From positions 1-26,206 of the forward strand of contig JSYX01000205.1 of the NCBI GenBank assembly GCA_000787465.1: 26,206 nt of DNA, written 5' to 3'. Shown here piece after piece: positions 9,862-20,495 of this stretch. The stretch's first letter is position 1, and every line of letters begins with the position of its first letter. Below the pieces are notes generated by a model that ran no database searches, had not been told where the DNA came from, and saw nothing but the letters and a program-made list of their open reading frames with translations. A program made the translations under genes and the position numbers. This stretch comes from Thermomucor indicae-seudaticae (taxonomy: Eukaryota > Mucoromycota > Mucoromycetes > Mucorales > Lichtheimiaceae).

Positions 9862-11302
9862 TTAGAACTTGTACACTTCCTTTGGCGAATAGCCCAGTCT
9901 AAAGGAAACGATGATAAGTCCATATCCATCGATTTTTTGAAGCAAGTAGCATCACTTACTCTTTAAGGATGCCCGTAAGTTCACCTTGGCTCATGTCTGG
10001 TGCCTTGGGCCCAGCCAGAAGAGCCTGCATAGAATTGGGTCCACAGACAAAGATGACAGTGCTCGGTGTATTCGGACCAGGCATATGTTGTTTAACAAGC
10101 TCCTTGGTCACAAATCCTGTATGTCCGGTCCATCCCTTGGGCGGTCTGTCGAGCGCATACACCAGCTTGAAACGGTCAGGATAGTCTTTCGCGTAGCCTT
10201 CGAGCTCATCCCGAAGCAAGATATCCTCTTCGGTCTGGTTAGCAAATATAAGTGTCACTTTAGTCTTTGTATCAATGGACTTTTCGCTAAAGATCTTGCG
10301 GATCAGTTGAAGCTAGCAATTTGAGGTAAATGTTAGTTTGCGCTTGCTTCCATGCATAGCATGAAGGACAATCTTTACCATGGGTGTTATACCGGTACCG
10401 CCTCAAAGGAACAAAACAGAGAAAGGCTTATATGAGTATTTCTTCACAACTCATAGCATGGCTTGATAATCACGCTTACCAGCTATCATCCCAACATTTT
10501 CGACTCTTCCTTGCTCCCAGTTGTACTTTGGAATAGGTCCCTTGATTTCAAGCTCATCGCCAGGCTTCAACTGATGGATATGTTTGCTCATTTTCCCTTG
10601 AGGATAATACTTAATGACAAACTCGACGAATCCTCGAGTCTAAAATTGATATACAGTCCTGAACACCAGCATATCCACGCGATCTTTTTCTTCTTAACTA
10701 TATTACCTCTTCTCTCGATGTTGGGGTGTACGGGCGAATCACGTAATCAGTGCTGCCGTCCTCCTTTTTGTACGGATATCGGGTCAGCACGCATGACGCC
10801 ACATGAAGGCCAGCCACGTGTTCATCCGTAGGCAGTTTAAACCGAAACATCTTTGTGTTGTGGGTAATGGGGACGATTTTTTCCAACTGTACCAATGCAT
10901 ACAGTCAGCATTGGATATCGAAAGTAGGGCTTCAATGCATCAGTCTTTAACTCACTTTAAACGATCGGAATTCGTTGGGATCAAAAGCTGCCAGTGGTGT
11001 CGAAGCAGCTTCAGCGAATGCCCAGTTCTTTTTGTCCTGCTGACAGTAAGTCGCAAATCCCACAGTTGTTGCAAGAATAGACATTGGAACGAGCCAGCCG
11101 TTACTGCAGACAAAGCTGCTCCTGCCACTAGTGTAACGGCGCGCACTTTGACACTAAAGGAAGATACTCCATGAGCACATTGTTTAACCTGCAGTTCAGT
11201 CAGAGGAAGCCAAACTACCGGAGCACTAGAAGAGAGCCGGGCTGGCTGCAGCGTCGTACGTATGGCGCTGCTTACAGACTTTGGTGCTCGATGCAAAAAC
11301 AT
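9862..11302 (-). CDS. MCR1: mitochondrial NADH-cytochrome b5 reductase
   Basis: Seven exons: 11302-11219, 11153-10956, 10886-10707, 10639-10480, 10401-10379 (23 nt), 10312-9960 and 9898-9862, giving 344 aa. The N-terminus (MFLHRAPKSVSSAIRTTL) is basic, Ser-rich and free of acid residues, as in a mitochondrial presequence. It is followed by a hydrophobic segment (WLVPMSILATTVGFATY), the arrangement of the Mcr1 outer-membrane/intermembrane-space enzyme. Motifs: FAD-binding RPYTPTS, GGTGITPM split by an intron after PM, and NADH-binding FVCGPNSM; the C-terminus is EVYKF. It transfers electrons from NADH via FAD to cytochrome b5 or related acceptors, supporting sterol, fatty-acid and redox metabolism. 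The first intron (11218-11154) is the least certain: other donors exist there. The gene is tandem with KNL1, whose ATG is 65 bp beyond the stop. Confidence 0.9.
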
Positions 11303-11485
11303 GTCTTAAGAAAGCGGAAAAGAGAGCGCTCCGCAATGCCGAGCTTGAACCCCATGTTAATAATAAATTGATACCCTTACAGTACTGTTTAGTTCTTCGT
11401 GCTGCCACGGAGGATTGTTTTCCGCTGGCTTCATTTTTCCGCTTGACTTGAGTCCGCGGCGCGTCGTGGCCACTCGAGCCTAATA

Positions 11486-11939
11486 GAGTTGCCTCGTAGC
11501 CTGAGTTCCAAGCTAATGGTCGTACACGATCCGCGCTTTGCAGAGCCAGGAATCCGGTTTTTGGTGTGATACATACAATGAAGCGGAGAAGAATCAGCGG
11601 CACTCTTAGGTTCAGGTCGTGGGTCTGATGGACTCACGCAGTCGCCCAGAGTATACCATGGACAATGGTCTGTAAAAAAGCGTTCATCTAAAGGCAAATG
11701 GGAATATAATACTGCATAGGGAAGCCGAAAAGTGAGTTTAATAGCCTTAGGGGATGCAAATTTCGCAGACTCACGACGCGGTGCTGGCAATAGTGTCGTT
11801 AGAGGACTACGAGCGGCGCTTAAGCGCGAAGAGAGCAGAGGCAGACTATTCATGGTTCCCATTTGGGGAATTCAATACATCAAAAGCATGTACGCGGCCG
11901 GTGCTTATCGATGATAGTTATTCAGTCTATTGATGAGTC
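11486..11939 (+). pseudogene. unrecognised coding-like region, probably decayed
   Basis: Several plus-strand stretches look like protein sequence but cannot be joined into one frame. They are about 11486-11574 (contains VVHDPRFAEPGIRFLV), about 11587-11717 (contains WSVKKRSSKGKWEYN) and 11754-11933, which starts with ATG (contains SLEDYERRLSAK and WFPFGEFN). In-frame stops or missing splice sites separate them. I do not recognise a domain. They could be exons of an unusual gene whose introns I could not place, or parts of the same relic as the kinase-like fragment downstream. A 143-codon minus-strand frame over the same bases looks like a shadow. Confidence 0.3.
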
Positions 11940-12250
11940 CGTTTCTACAGGTATGTGTCATTGCCATCAAAAGAGCTCAAAGAAGAACTCCGTGGGGGAA
12001 AGAGCATTGTATAGTGTCGCAAAATCCAAAACATGCAAAACGCTCTGGTAACGCGATGTGAATGCTGCACGAAACATGCCGAAATTACTATCAGGGTCAG
12101 TGGCCATCCAAGGTCAGCGATATTTTGTTCTATAGGAAGTTTAGGTAAAATCGTGGACAGCTCTCGATACATTTAGCCAGATATTCAAAATATCCCCTTT
12201 TAGGTGCATCACGCCATTAGGACTCCTGGACAACATGTGTTCGGAAAACA

Positions 12251-12470
12251 AATCCCAACCCAAAAATAGCAGTTAGTACTCGATCGCTGGGCTTATTGAA
12301 CGTGGATCGCTATATGGTTTTCTAGAAGAAAGAGACATCTCGCTTCTTGGCATGGACAATAAGAATAGCGCTTTTCTTACACAGAGAAGCTGGTGTTTCG
12401 AGAAATCTCTGTTTTGAACACCAACCAAATCTTCCCTCAGATGACTGGTATCCATAATTCTGGATTCACA
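12251..12470 (+). pseudogene. protein-kinase-like fragment, frameshifted
   Basis: Plus-strand pieces resemble the middle of a protein kinase domain. NPNPKIAV (12251-12274) is followed, in another frame, by IERGSLYGFLEERDISLLGM (12294-12353), which looks like the hinge and helix D of a tyrosine-kinase-like kinase. In yet another frame comes LFLHREAGVSRNL (about 12372-12410), which resembles the segment leading into the HRD catalytic loop. The order and spacing fit a kinase, but the frame changes twice within 150 bp and no N-lobe lysine or DFG motif is visible. I read it as a relic. Family assignment rests on short motifs only. Confidence 0.4.
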
Positions 12471-13428
12471 TTCCCAATGCTGGTTACATCCGAGTTTTCG
12501 TAACCTGTGGTGCCCGTAATCAGGCTTTCTTTCTCCCCTCATTTAGAACGATCTTGGCAAATTCTGCGCACAAATGAAAAGTCGCTCCGACGGCACAATT
12601 GACACCATAGTACAGATGCGCTATAGTGCAAGTCCATGTAAGGAGCGATTCTTTCAACTCTCTTGCTGACATGATCCAGCCATGTGACAGCAGTCTCCTG
12701 CAGTTACAAAGGCCTTTTCTAGCAATAGATCTCTTCGATACCCAGTTTCTGCTCCGCTCTATCGCTATGCGCTATCACTAGGCCAGAATGCCGCGGATCG
12801 GGGGAATTATCCGCTATGACGTTCCCCGCCCGGGTTTCGGCTCGCAACGAGCGAACGTAGAGCGTAAAGACATCTAGAGCAAAAGGACTAGCACATGTAG
12901 TGACTCAGAAATGACGTCGATAGACTATTTGAATGGGTAAGTGAATGCAGAGCTGTTCGGTTCGCGGCGAAGGGATCTGCTAATACGATCTGGTTTAAAG
13001 GTCAGGGTGAGTCATCCTGGTCCAGCTGTACTAGATATCGTCAGTTGCAAGACAAACTGCTATGATATAGCAAATAAGAGACAACAGGCGCTATACCTTA
13101 TGAATCGTATGTTGATGGTCGTTCATACATCAATCGCGCAAGTCTTTGCCTTTCTTTGCTTGCATGGCTGCTCGCTAATCTGATGTTCTTTTTGTTTGGT
13201 GCCAAGGTTTGGTGTGACACTACCAGACACAAAAAAGGACCGAATAGACCTGGTAAACTACGATTTGCGGCCTTGGCGAGAGCAGTTCAAACATAGCAAT
13301 TGTTAGTGATAACTTTAGGATTTGTCGCTGTATGCGTTCACTCCCCCAACTTCCAAGTTTAAGTCAGCTTTTCATTTTTCTTAAATTCGCTTTCATTGTT
13401 TATTTCCTTCTTCTCTCTTTCCCAAACG
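12471..13428. other. intergenic, upstream of velvet gene
   Basis: No convincing coding or RNA feature. A slightly GC-richer patch sits at about 12780-12860. The last 60 bases before the velvet ATG are pyrimidine-rich (TTTCCTTCTTCTCTCTTTCC at about 13403-13422), as is common near fungal transcription starts. Confidence 0.45.
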
Positions 13429-14914
13429 ATGCTGGCAAGTGACGAATCATATAGCCTGGTTTCGACCGTAGACGAGAACTCTGGCAGCGCCTCCGAGCAA
13501 ATGATACCCGGGATCAGCAGTTTTAGCCATGATGAAATTGCGCTGCAACAGCGAAAGCCCTAGTACGGGTCTGATCGAATTTGGAAATTCTTTATGTCTA
13601 CTAACTATATCGCATAAAGCATACAGCTTGTCGTCCGACAACAGCCATCCAAAGCACGCATGTGCAGCTTTAAAGAAAAAGGTAAATGCATCATCAAGTT
13701 ATCGCCAATGTTCCTGATTCGCTAATTTGAATCGCTAAATAGTTGATAGGCGTCCAGTGGATCCACCACCGATCGTCCAACTTATTGTGCAGGACGACGT
13801 GGACCCATACAAGGGCAATCAGGCGTTCTCCCAATACTGGAGGTATTTTTGTTTATGGTCATGCAGAATCATGTTTAGGAATGCAGTCGGCAAACCCGAG
13901 CATGTTTAGGGACTATTACTTGAATAATCCAAATGTTTTCATGTACGCCACCCTGGTAAATGCGGCCACCGGAGAAGACATGAACCATACGGCCAATGGC
14001 ACCAGAACCACCGTTGGAGGTGTTGTGCAGTCATTGCACAAACTGAAAGACATTGATAATACAGGTGATATGTGTGTAAAGGAGGACGACGGAAGTAAGC
14101 ATGTGCTGCCCCGATACTAACATGATCATCTGGTTATCAGATGGAGGATTCTTTGTGTTTGGAGATATCAATGTTCGACTGGAAGGCACATTTAAACTTC
14201 GGTTTACATTGTATGAAATAGTCAGGTATGATGATACACAACACACTTAGACACAGAAGATAACTCGGGCTCTGACCGTGTGATTACCCTACAGAGTGCA
14301 TGTTTACTGCATAACCTCGGTCTTATCGGACACTTTTCGAGTATACCCACCCAAAGGTAAAACACATCCATGAACGGGGGAAATGAACTAGAATGGTTTA
14401 ACCATGTATCTTTTTTTTTACTATCTCAAACAGCATTTCCAGGGATGTCAGGTATGGAAAGCTTTGACGATTACTTTGGCCAAAATCCTTGACTCATGCG
14501 ACAGCGCGCGCCCCGTTATAGAATCCACCTCACTGACACGCTGTTTCTCGGAACAAGGTGTTCGGATCCGTATACGGAAAGGGTCACAGGCCGGACCCAG
14601 CTCAGAGTAAGTTCTGATTGAGTTCCAGAAGCCTGGGTCGCTCAAGCGAAACTCCTAGTTGTAGGAAACGGCCGTCCTGGGAACAGCCGATGTCTTTCTT
14701 ACCTCAGCCACCAACTCTTTTACCTCAGATTAAAAAGACGAAAACAAAGGAGGATCAAGCACAGGATAGTCATGCACCGTTCACGCAGCAGCAGACGCAT
14801 ATCATTCTACCTTCAGCCAAAGAGCTCTTTGCTTATGCCTCTCAGGCGCCAAGGCCAGAAGACGTCTCCACATCAAGGACTGGTTTCCAAAGGTTTCACT
14901 TTAATTCATACTGA
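13429..14914 (+). CDS. velvet-domain transcriptional regulator
   Basis: Nine exons: 13429-13562, 13620-13681, 13743-13842, 13910-14064, 14141-14225, 14295-14356, 14434-14451 (18 nt), 14522-14606 and about 14659-14914, giving about 318 aa. The velvet domain starts at residue 45 with [10 protein letters not shown] and ARMC, followed by [47 protein letters not shown] and [17 protein letters not shown] at its end. Velvet proteins (VeA, VelB, VosA, VelC) bind DNA as dimers through this fold and coordinate sporulation and secondary metabolism; which subtype this is cannot be told. The C-terminal tail is Pro/Gln-rich and unstructured, with a basic KKTKTK patch. The last intron is ambiguous: acceptors at 14658 and 14664 are both in phase (316-318 aa), while the one at 14628 would leave only 22 bp. 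Confidence 0.9.
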
Positions 14915-15340
14915 ATCCAGACGAATTGTAAAGTAAAAACAAGAGTCCCCATTTGTTGTGAATAGTATTTATTTGTTTCTATAACTCAAATTTTGTCATG
15001 TGGATGATGCCGAGCATAACCGATCAGCGGGAACGCCATGTCTTGCAGTGTCTTTCTTCAATGTCTTGAAACCGTAAGATTCCGCGGAGGAATTCAGAGC
15101 TCTTCGCCAATATTTTTTAACAAGCTAGATACAATCTGGACTAGGAAAGAAGACTCTAATTCTTAAAATTGGAGGGACACAAGTGCTTTCCCGTTTCTCT
15201 GGCCTTTCAGTCAGGAGCCAGGGCCGACTGCTGAAAGGTGCCAAATATGTCTGGAACTTCAAAAGAAAGGTGTCTTTCAAAGGGCTTAAAGTTGCCCAAA
15301 CAATGCAATGCATGCTCCACTTGACAGTTCATTTGGTATT
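14915..15340. other. 3' flank of velvet gene, nothing recognised
   Basis: AT-rich DNA with no canonical AATAAA close to the velvet stop and no coding frame I can support. Confidence 0.45.
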
Positions 15341-15832
15341 TCAGCCAAGTAAAGCTGTCGCGTCCATATATCTTCCTATTAAACACAGACGGCTATGCGC
15401 TGGGATGTATGAGACGCATCTGGTTTTGGTTATTCTCTCCACGATTAATGCAGAAAGACTACATACACCTTTCGATTCTTGCTGACGAAATGCCTGATCG
15501 CCTCGGTAGTAGCTGCATTCGTCTCTGACATCATTCCACTCAAAAAATGAGGAGTACATGAAATCCAGTTTTTGCTTCTTACGAATGTCGCCTGGGCATT
15601 GACGCGTCATCGGCATGAAGCAAAGCAGTAACCCGGAACAGCGCATTCTTTAATCCAGCAGGCATACTCGCGCGTAATTTGGAGGCGCTGCCGAGTTGTC
15701 AGCAACGAAGCTGTCATACTCAGCACCGTCTATGTATACGTATGTTATAGAACGGTCAGAAGCAAAGGAGGGGATGACGAGAAGTGAAAGGAACGAAGTC
15801 CCGAAATACTGAGGGCACCATGTAGGCACCAT
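15341..15832 (-). pseudogene. 162-codon frame with one in-frame stop
   Basis: One minus-strand frame is open from 15832 to 15341 except for a single TAA at 15652-15650. Segments such as YVYIDGAEYDSFVADNS and FEWNDVRDECSYYRGDQAF have protein-like composition. I do not recognise the family and there is no start in good context. It may be a decayed gene or chance. Confidence 0.25.
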
Positions 15833-16216
15833 GTATTTCCATATTTTTTTAACGCTTATACATAGGGTGTGAATGGTGAATGGGTCTCTTCTTTAGCAGG
15901 TAGGCATTGATTATACAGTACTGGTCGTCCTTTTTTCTTTTCATACAAGTACCAAATATTACAACTATAACAAACAGGTTTATTAAGTGCTGACAACTAG
16001 CCTGTCTACGAGCGATTCTATAATGGCCGAAGGGGGGTATATAACTAAATTACGATTATTAATGGGCGTGCTATAAAAAAGAGGTAGGTATATCATTGTA
16101 GGCAAAGGGGCGAAAATTGCATGGATACTATTACCAAAATTCGACGGATCACATCGTCAGTGTAATCCATCTTCGTTTAAGCAGGTAAGCGAGAGGCAGT
16201 TGATAAAAGACGGATA
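15833..16216. other. intergenic, 3' flank of MFSD1-like gene
   Basis: AT-rich sequence without coding frames or canonical polyadenylation hexamer; nothing else seen. Confidence 0.45.
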
Positions 16217-18075
16217 TCAAAAAAGCACGAAAACGCAGAACAGGACCCAGCAGGTACATGCCAATAATAGATATATACCGCCATAGACCCAATTTGCTGG
16301 AACCTTTTCGAGCTTCGGCGGCTGATCGGTAACTTTGTTCTCCATATCTAGCACGGCTTCTCGTGCCGACCTATTAAGTAGACCATGATAAAGAGTGCAA
16401 TCCAGTATGCAAAGGGTGATCGCAGCTAGGATGGCCAAGCAGGTAATCGCGATAAAGAAAAGGACCACGCCACTATAGCCTTTATGTGGATCGGCGTCTT
16501 GTAACAATCCTGTCGTAATGTCAAAGATGGATGCACCGATATTCGTGCTTGACTTGACGAGTCCCATGCCAGTTCCGACGAGCGATAAAGGAAGAATGAT
16601 GGGCACAGATGACACCAGGCCAACTGGGCCGAGGGATAAGCTGAGGCTAAATAGAAGCATGCCAAGGACGGGCGGGAACCTTGTAAATCCCAGTAAGACC
16701 AGGGAAAGCAACATCGACACGCCACTACCAAGCACTTGAACACAATGAGTTTCATATATGCCTTATAAGTTGTCCAACAAATACATACTCATCCAGGTGC
16801 GTTTGCCGTGTCGATCAAGGCATAACCCCAAAACTGGCATTAAAACAACAGGAAGGGTCTGCGCTACACTGGCGGTAGCAGCAGCATGGGCGTCATTGTA
16901 ACCAAACCGAAACTTGACAAACTCACTAAGGATCCATTGTTAGTCAGATGGGGCTTCGCACTTTTCCTGGTGTGTCATACCTGTTGATGTGCAAGAAACA
17001 TCCCCATGAGCCACCAAGGAGAAGTTCCATGGCAGCTATGAGCCAGTATGAATGCGGGAGGTAGAGTAGCTTATTCCAGCTGAATGACTTTTTCTTTCGA
17101 ATAACTTCCAGCTGCTTTTGGCAGCCTGTTGACGGATTGGAAACGGTGCGTAGCAAGCCGATATAGACGAGGTTGACAATCAAGGAAAAAACGCATAACA
17201 AAGCCGAAAACCAGAACCCGTAACCGTACCACCCCGTCCAATTAGCTATGGGGACCACTGTCGCTTGAGCGAGAAAAGAAGCCTAATGAAACGGTCAACG
17301 GATGATCTATAAAAGGTACTTTTGCTGTTTACTCACTAAGCGACTGACAGTGAGCATCAAAGCCATGATACCAGCCAGGCTTCGGCCCTTGAACCATTGG
17401 CTCAAAATGGTTTCCTGGACGATCACTACAGTCCCACTTCCTATGCCATATAAAATCCGTCCTGCGATCATCGTCGGAAGACTAGCAGAATGCGTCGATA
17501 GCGCCACCAAGATGTTGCCGGATGTTATGAGAACGGTGGTGATGATTGAACCAGCAATCGTGCCAAATGCGTCGACAAAGATACCGCCAATAACGGGCAG
17601 CACAGTATTGACGATGGATACGCTCGATTGGATCACGCCATATTGTGAATTAGTTATACCAAATTCCTAAAAGTATGCATTATATTTATTATCCGGTAAA
17701 GTATGACGCATTAGGCAGAGGCTTAGGCTTACCCTTTTAATAGTGTTCTTCATTGCTCCTAGTGTATGTGCAGCGAAATGACTACCCACTAATGTCGAGA
17801 ATCAATATACACAAGCCAATAAATTGAGACAAGACACAAACTGTACCCGCAAGAAACAATGCACAGGCTAAAGCAAGCAACTTGTATTGCCACGGTTGAT
17901 CTGCCAAATGACAATAATCGTCGTTATCTCGCCGTCTGGAACAACATGGCGGTGCATCCAGCAGCGACGGCGAGCCATTGGGGTCGTCCTTTAACGAATG
18001 CCGATTGGTTGAGCAGCATGCGTTCCGTGGTTGCTGTTGTAGTAGTGGGGTCTCCTCTTCAAGCGAGGCAGCCAT
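16217..18075 (-). CDS. MFSD1-like major facilitator transporter
   Basis: Six exons: 18075-17847, 17788-17733, 17666-17337, 17282-16981, 16925-16789 and 16734-16217 (523 aa). The cytosolic N-terminus holds EEETPLL, a [DE]xxxLL dileucine sorting signal like the one that sends MFSD1 to lysosomes, here probably the vacuole. A 12-helix MFS body follows: GSHFAAHTLGAM in helix 1, GITNSQYGVIQSSVS before helix 2, GGIFVDAFG in the loop after it, GRILYGIGSGTVVIVQ, LDRHGKR in the central loop, and a C-terminal helix close to the end. Animal MFSD1 exports dipeptides from lysosomes; the fungal substrate is an inference. The fifth intron is 16788-16735 (54 bp); a nearer acceptor would give a 27-bp intron and was rejected. 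The start is the first ATG. Confidence 0.85.
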
Positions 18076-18211
18076 ATAGAAAGGTGTAAGAAACAAAGCG
18101 ATCGATGTTTAGGCTCTTATCAGATCTCCCGTACAACAGAAGGCGGGGTTGAATCGGAACAATCCGGTCTTGTTTCCAGGTGAAAATCAATCAGGTATGC
18201 GCTAAAATTGC

Positions 18212-18217
18212 TTTATT
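18212..18217 (-). terminator. candidate polyadenylation signal of FGGY kinase
   Basis: AATAAA on the minus strand, about 30 bases after the FGGY kinase stop and before the start of the MFSD1-like gene on the same strand. Confidence 0.5.
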
Positions 18218-18245
18218 AAAGGGGGGATACGATATATAGAAAGGG

Positions 18246-20049
18246 TTATTTTAATGGCAGATCACCATCCATAATGCTTCGATACTTCTTTTGGTCCTGA
18301 AGCATTTCGTGGAATATACGGTAACGTCTCTCATCCATCTCGATCACTTCTTCATCACTGGTTGGTTCGACGACCTTGCCAGCACGGCCCAGACGAACCA
18401 TGACCTCCCAGAGACTCGACGATACACCAGCAGCCTTGGCGCCCAAAAATGCTGCACCAATGACGACTGCAGCATCGATACGTTCAGGCAAGATGACCTT
18501 GCATCGAGTGATGTTGGCGTGTAACTGCACAAAAATGGGGTTCTTACATAGACCGCCTGATAAACAGAGTGTGTCTATCTTGTAACCGCGTGTGTTCAAA
18601 GCTTCAATAATATGACGAGTTTGGCACGAGATGGCCTGCAGGGTGGCTAGGTAGCGAGTGGCGAGATCGTCAATGCTGTGATCTAGTGATACACCGATAA
18701 TCATGCCGCGCAAGGTGGGATCAGCCAATGGCGAGCGATTGCCGTGATAATCCGGGTAAATGTGCATTTGGCGAGTGAGATCTTCTAGATGTTTGAATCC
18801 ACGCGTCTTTCGCATGTGTTCTAGGTGACGGTTGAGAAATGCATAAATGTTCATGTTTTCGGCCTCTGCGAGTTTAGTGGCTTCTTGGATGGCTGGATGG
18901 GTTTTGAGTGTGTGGTCGATAAGCTGACCCGTCGAAGACTGGCCTCCTTCAGCGTGCCACATGTCAGGTACCATTACAGACCGGTAAGGACCCCATACAC
19001 CAGGCACAAAGATAGGTTCAGGTGACATGGCAATATGACAACTGGACGTCCCGCAAGCAATTGCTACACGGCTTGAACCTTGCGCCAGCAAGCTTTCTTG
19101 GAGTGAGCCAAGCATCTTGGTTCGTTCTTCCTTGGACGCGGTAGCACCTAGCGTGGCAATGGCACCCGCATACGCATCAATCACAGCTGAGCCTACGGGA
19201 GTGCCGGGTAGCAATCCCAGTTCCTCGGCCGCTTTCGCCGATAACCCCTGTCCGACGGGATCGCCGGCATAAAGCACCTGTCCCGTTTCTTCTTCAATGC
19301 CGCCCAGTCGTTGCCATTTCTCGTCCTTCAAGCAGCCCAGGCCAATGGCTTCAAAATAGCTCTCATCCCAGCCATTTCCAACCCCACGAGGAAGATACGA
19401 GCATTTGCAAGTCAATGAACACGTCGAACGCGCCGTCGAACCAGTCGCGCGGTACGTTAAAAAGTCTGGCAAATCCATCAAGTGTCCAATGTTGTCCCAC
19501 TTTTCTTGTGGAAGGTTCTCCTTTAGCCAGAGCGTCTTTGGGATCTCCATTTCAGGGCTGATTGTGCTTCCCACGTAGTTCAGAACAGAATGTTTGGTCG
19601 CGTTGATTCGTGCGGCCTGATTGACGGCACGATGGTCTGCCCAAAGAATCAGATTCAGCTCATTGTTCTCAAAGTTGGAACCTTCATCCACGGAAGCTGG
19701 TTCGCCGTTCTTATCCAGGACCACCAACGAACAAGTGCCGTCAAAGCCGACACCTTTGATCTCGCTCGCACTGAGGCCTGCCTGTTTGACGGCTTCTCGT
19801 ACAGATTTACAAATAGCGCGCCAGATGTCATTAGTAGACTGCATAAAGATGTCGTGCCGTGGGTTATGTAGCTTGATAGGCTCCACGTCCATCGACACCA
19901 ATGCGCCCTCCTCGTCGATCACTGCAGCGCGTGCAGAGCTGTTGTTTTCCGCGACCGTCAGCATGTCAGCTCTCTTGTTTTCTCCTGGTAATCACGTAAG
20001 CTTACCCAGTGCCAACATCAATACCGAGATAATAGTTCTTTGGTGACAT
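18246..20049 (-). CDS. FGGY-family D-ribulokinase
   Basis: Two exons, 20049-20006 and 19938-18246, separated by a 67-bp phase-2 intron, give 578 aa. The N-terminal phosphate-binding motif YYLGIDVGTGS is split by the intron. Then come GVGFDGTCS, DLPDFLTYRATG, ACGTSSCH (second phosphate loop), DYHGNRSPLADP and LSGGLCKNPIFVQ (adenosine motif). This set and the length match the FGGY/YDR109C subgroup of pentulokinases, which phosphorylate D-ribulose and are thought to clear a damaged or stray sugar. It is expected to be soluble and cytosolic. ATG at 20049 is the only start that supplies the GIDVGTG motif. Adjacent genes are unrelated. Confidence 0.92.
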
Positions 20050-20495
20050 TTGTGTGGTAAGTTTCAAGGAAGAGAGACAAGGTGAGGTTGGAAGGCCAGA
20101 CAGAAAGAAAAAGACAAGCGGAGTTTTCGTGTTACAACGACTCCATAAACGGGATTACCATATTCGAGTCTTCAGAAGGTCAAAACTTTCCGATTGGTTG
20201 CATGATGCTCAGGATCATGAAGGCCGAAGCACACGGAACGCCCCCTTTTCTGCACTTGCTGCAGGGCAGAATGATGTCAATGCACAAAGTTGTCCTATTG
20301 AGTCTGGTATATCTTTGGATCCTCTACAAAGTCTGTTTCAAGATGGACGCTCCTTGAGCACATGAAAGACTGTTTTCGGTCATATGATCTGCATGTACGA
20401 CGGCTTTGCAATGAAAAGATGAGATGAGGAAAAACGAAGGGTTACGATCTAAATACTATATGCAGCTTTTCTAGATACATGCAGAAATCTAAAAA
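20050..20495. other. intergenic between FGGY kinase and Cue3-like gene
   Basis: Holds the FGGY promoter and the Cue3-like 3' end, both read on the minus strand. Overlapping plus-strand frames of about 90-100 codons have no motif and are treated as chance. Confidence 0.5.

Noticed and set aside
11431..11862. 143-codon minus-strand frame
   Set aside because: Composition (Pro, Ser, Arg, Leu-rich) looks like the complement of plus-strand coding-like sequence; no motif and no family.
12780..12860. GC-rich patch as a possible tRNA or structured RNA
   Set aside because: No B-box-like GGTTCGAATCC, no cloverleaf arms; only a 6-bp stem (GCGGAT/ATCCGC) is visible.
16735..16788. 27-bp intron in the MFSD1-like gene (acceptor at 16762)
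   Set aside because: It is in phase but far shorter than every other intron here; the acceptor at 16735 gives 54 bp and also keeps the frame.
18825..19025. Plus-strand frames within the FGGY kinase gene
   Set aside because: They lie wholly opposite a well-supported kinase coding exon.
20054..20365. 103-codon plus-strand frame upstream of FGGY kinase
   Set aside because: Overlaps another frame of similar length, has no motif and sits in a probable promoter region.
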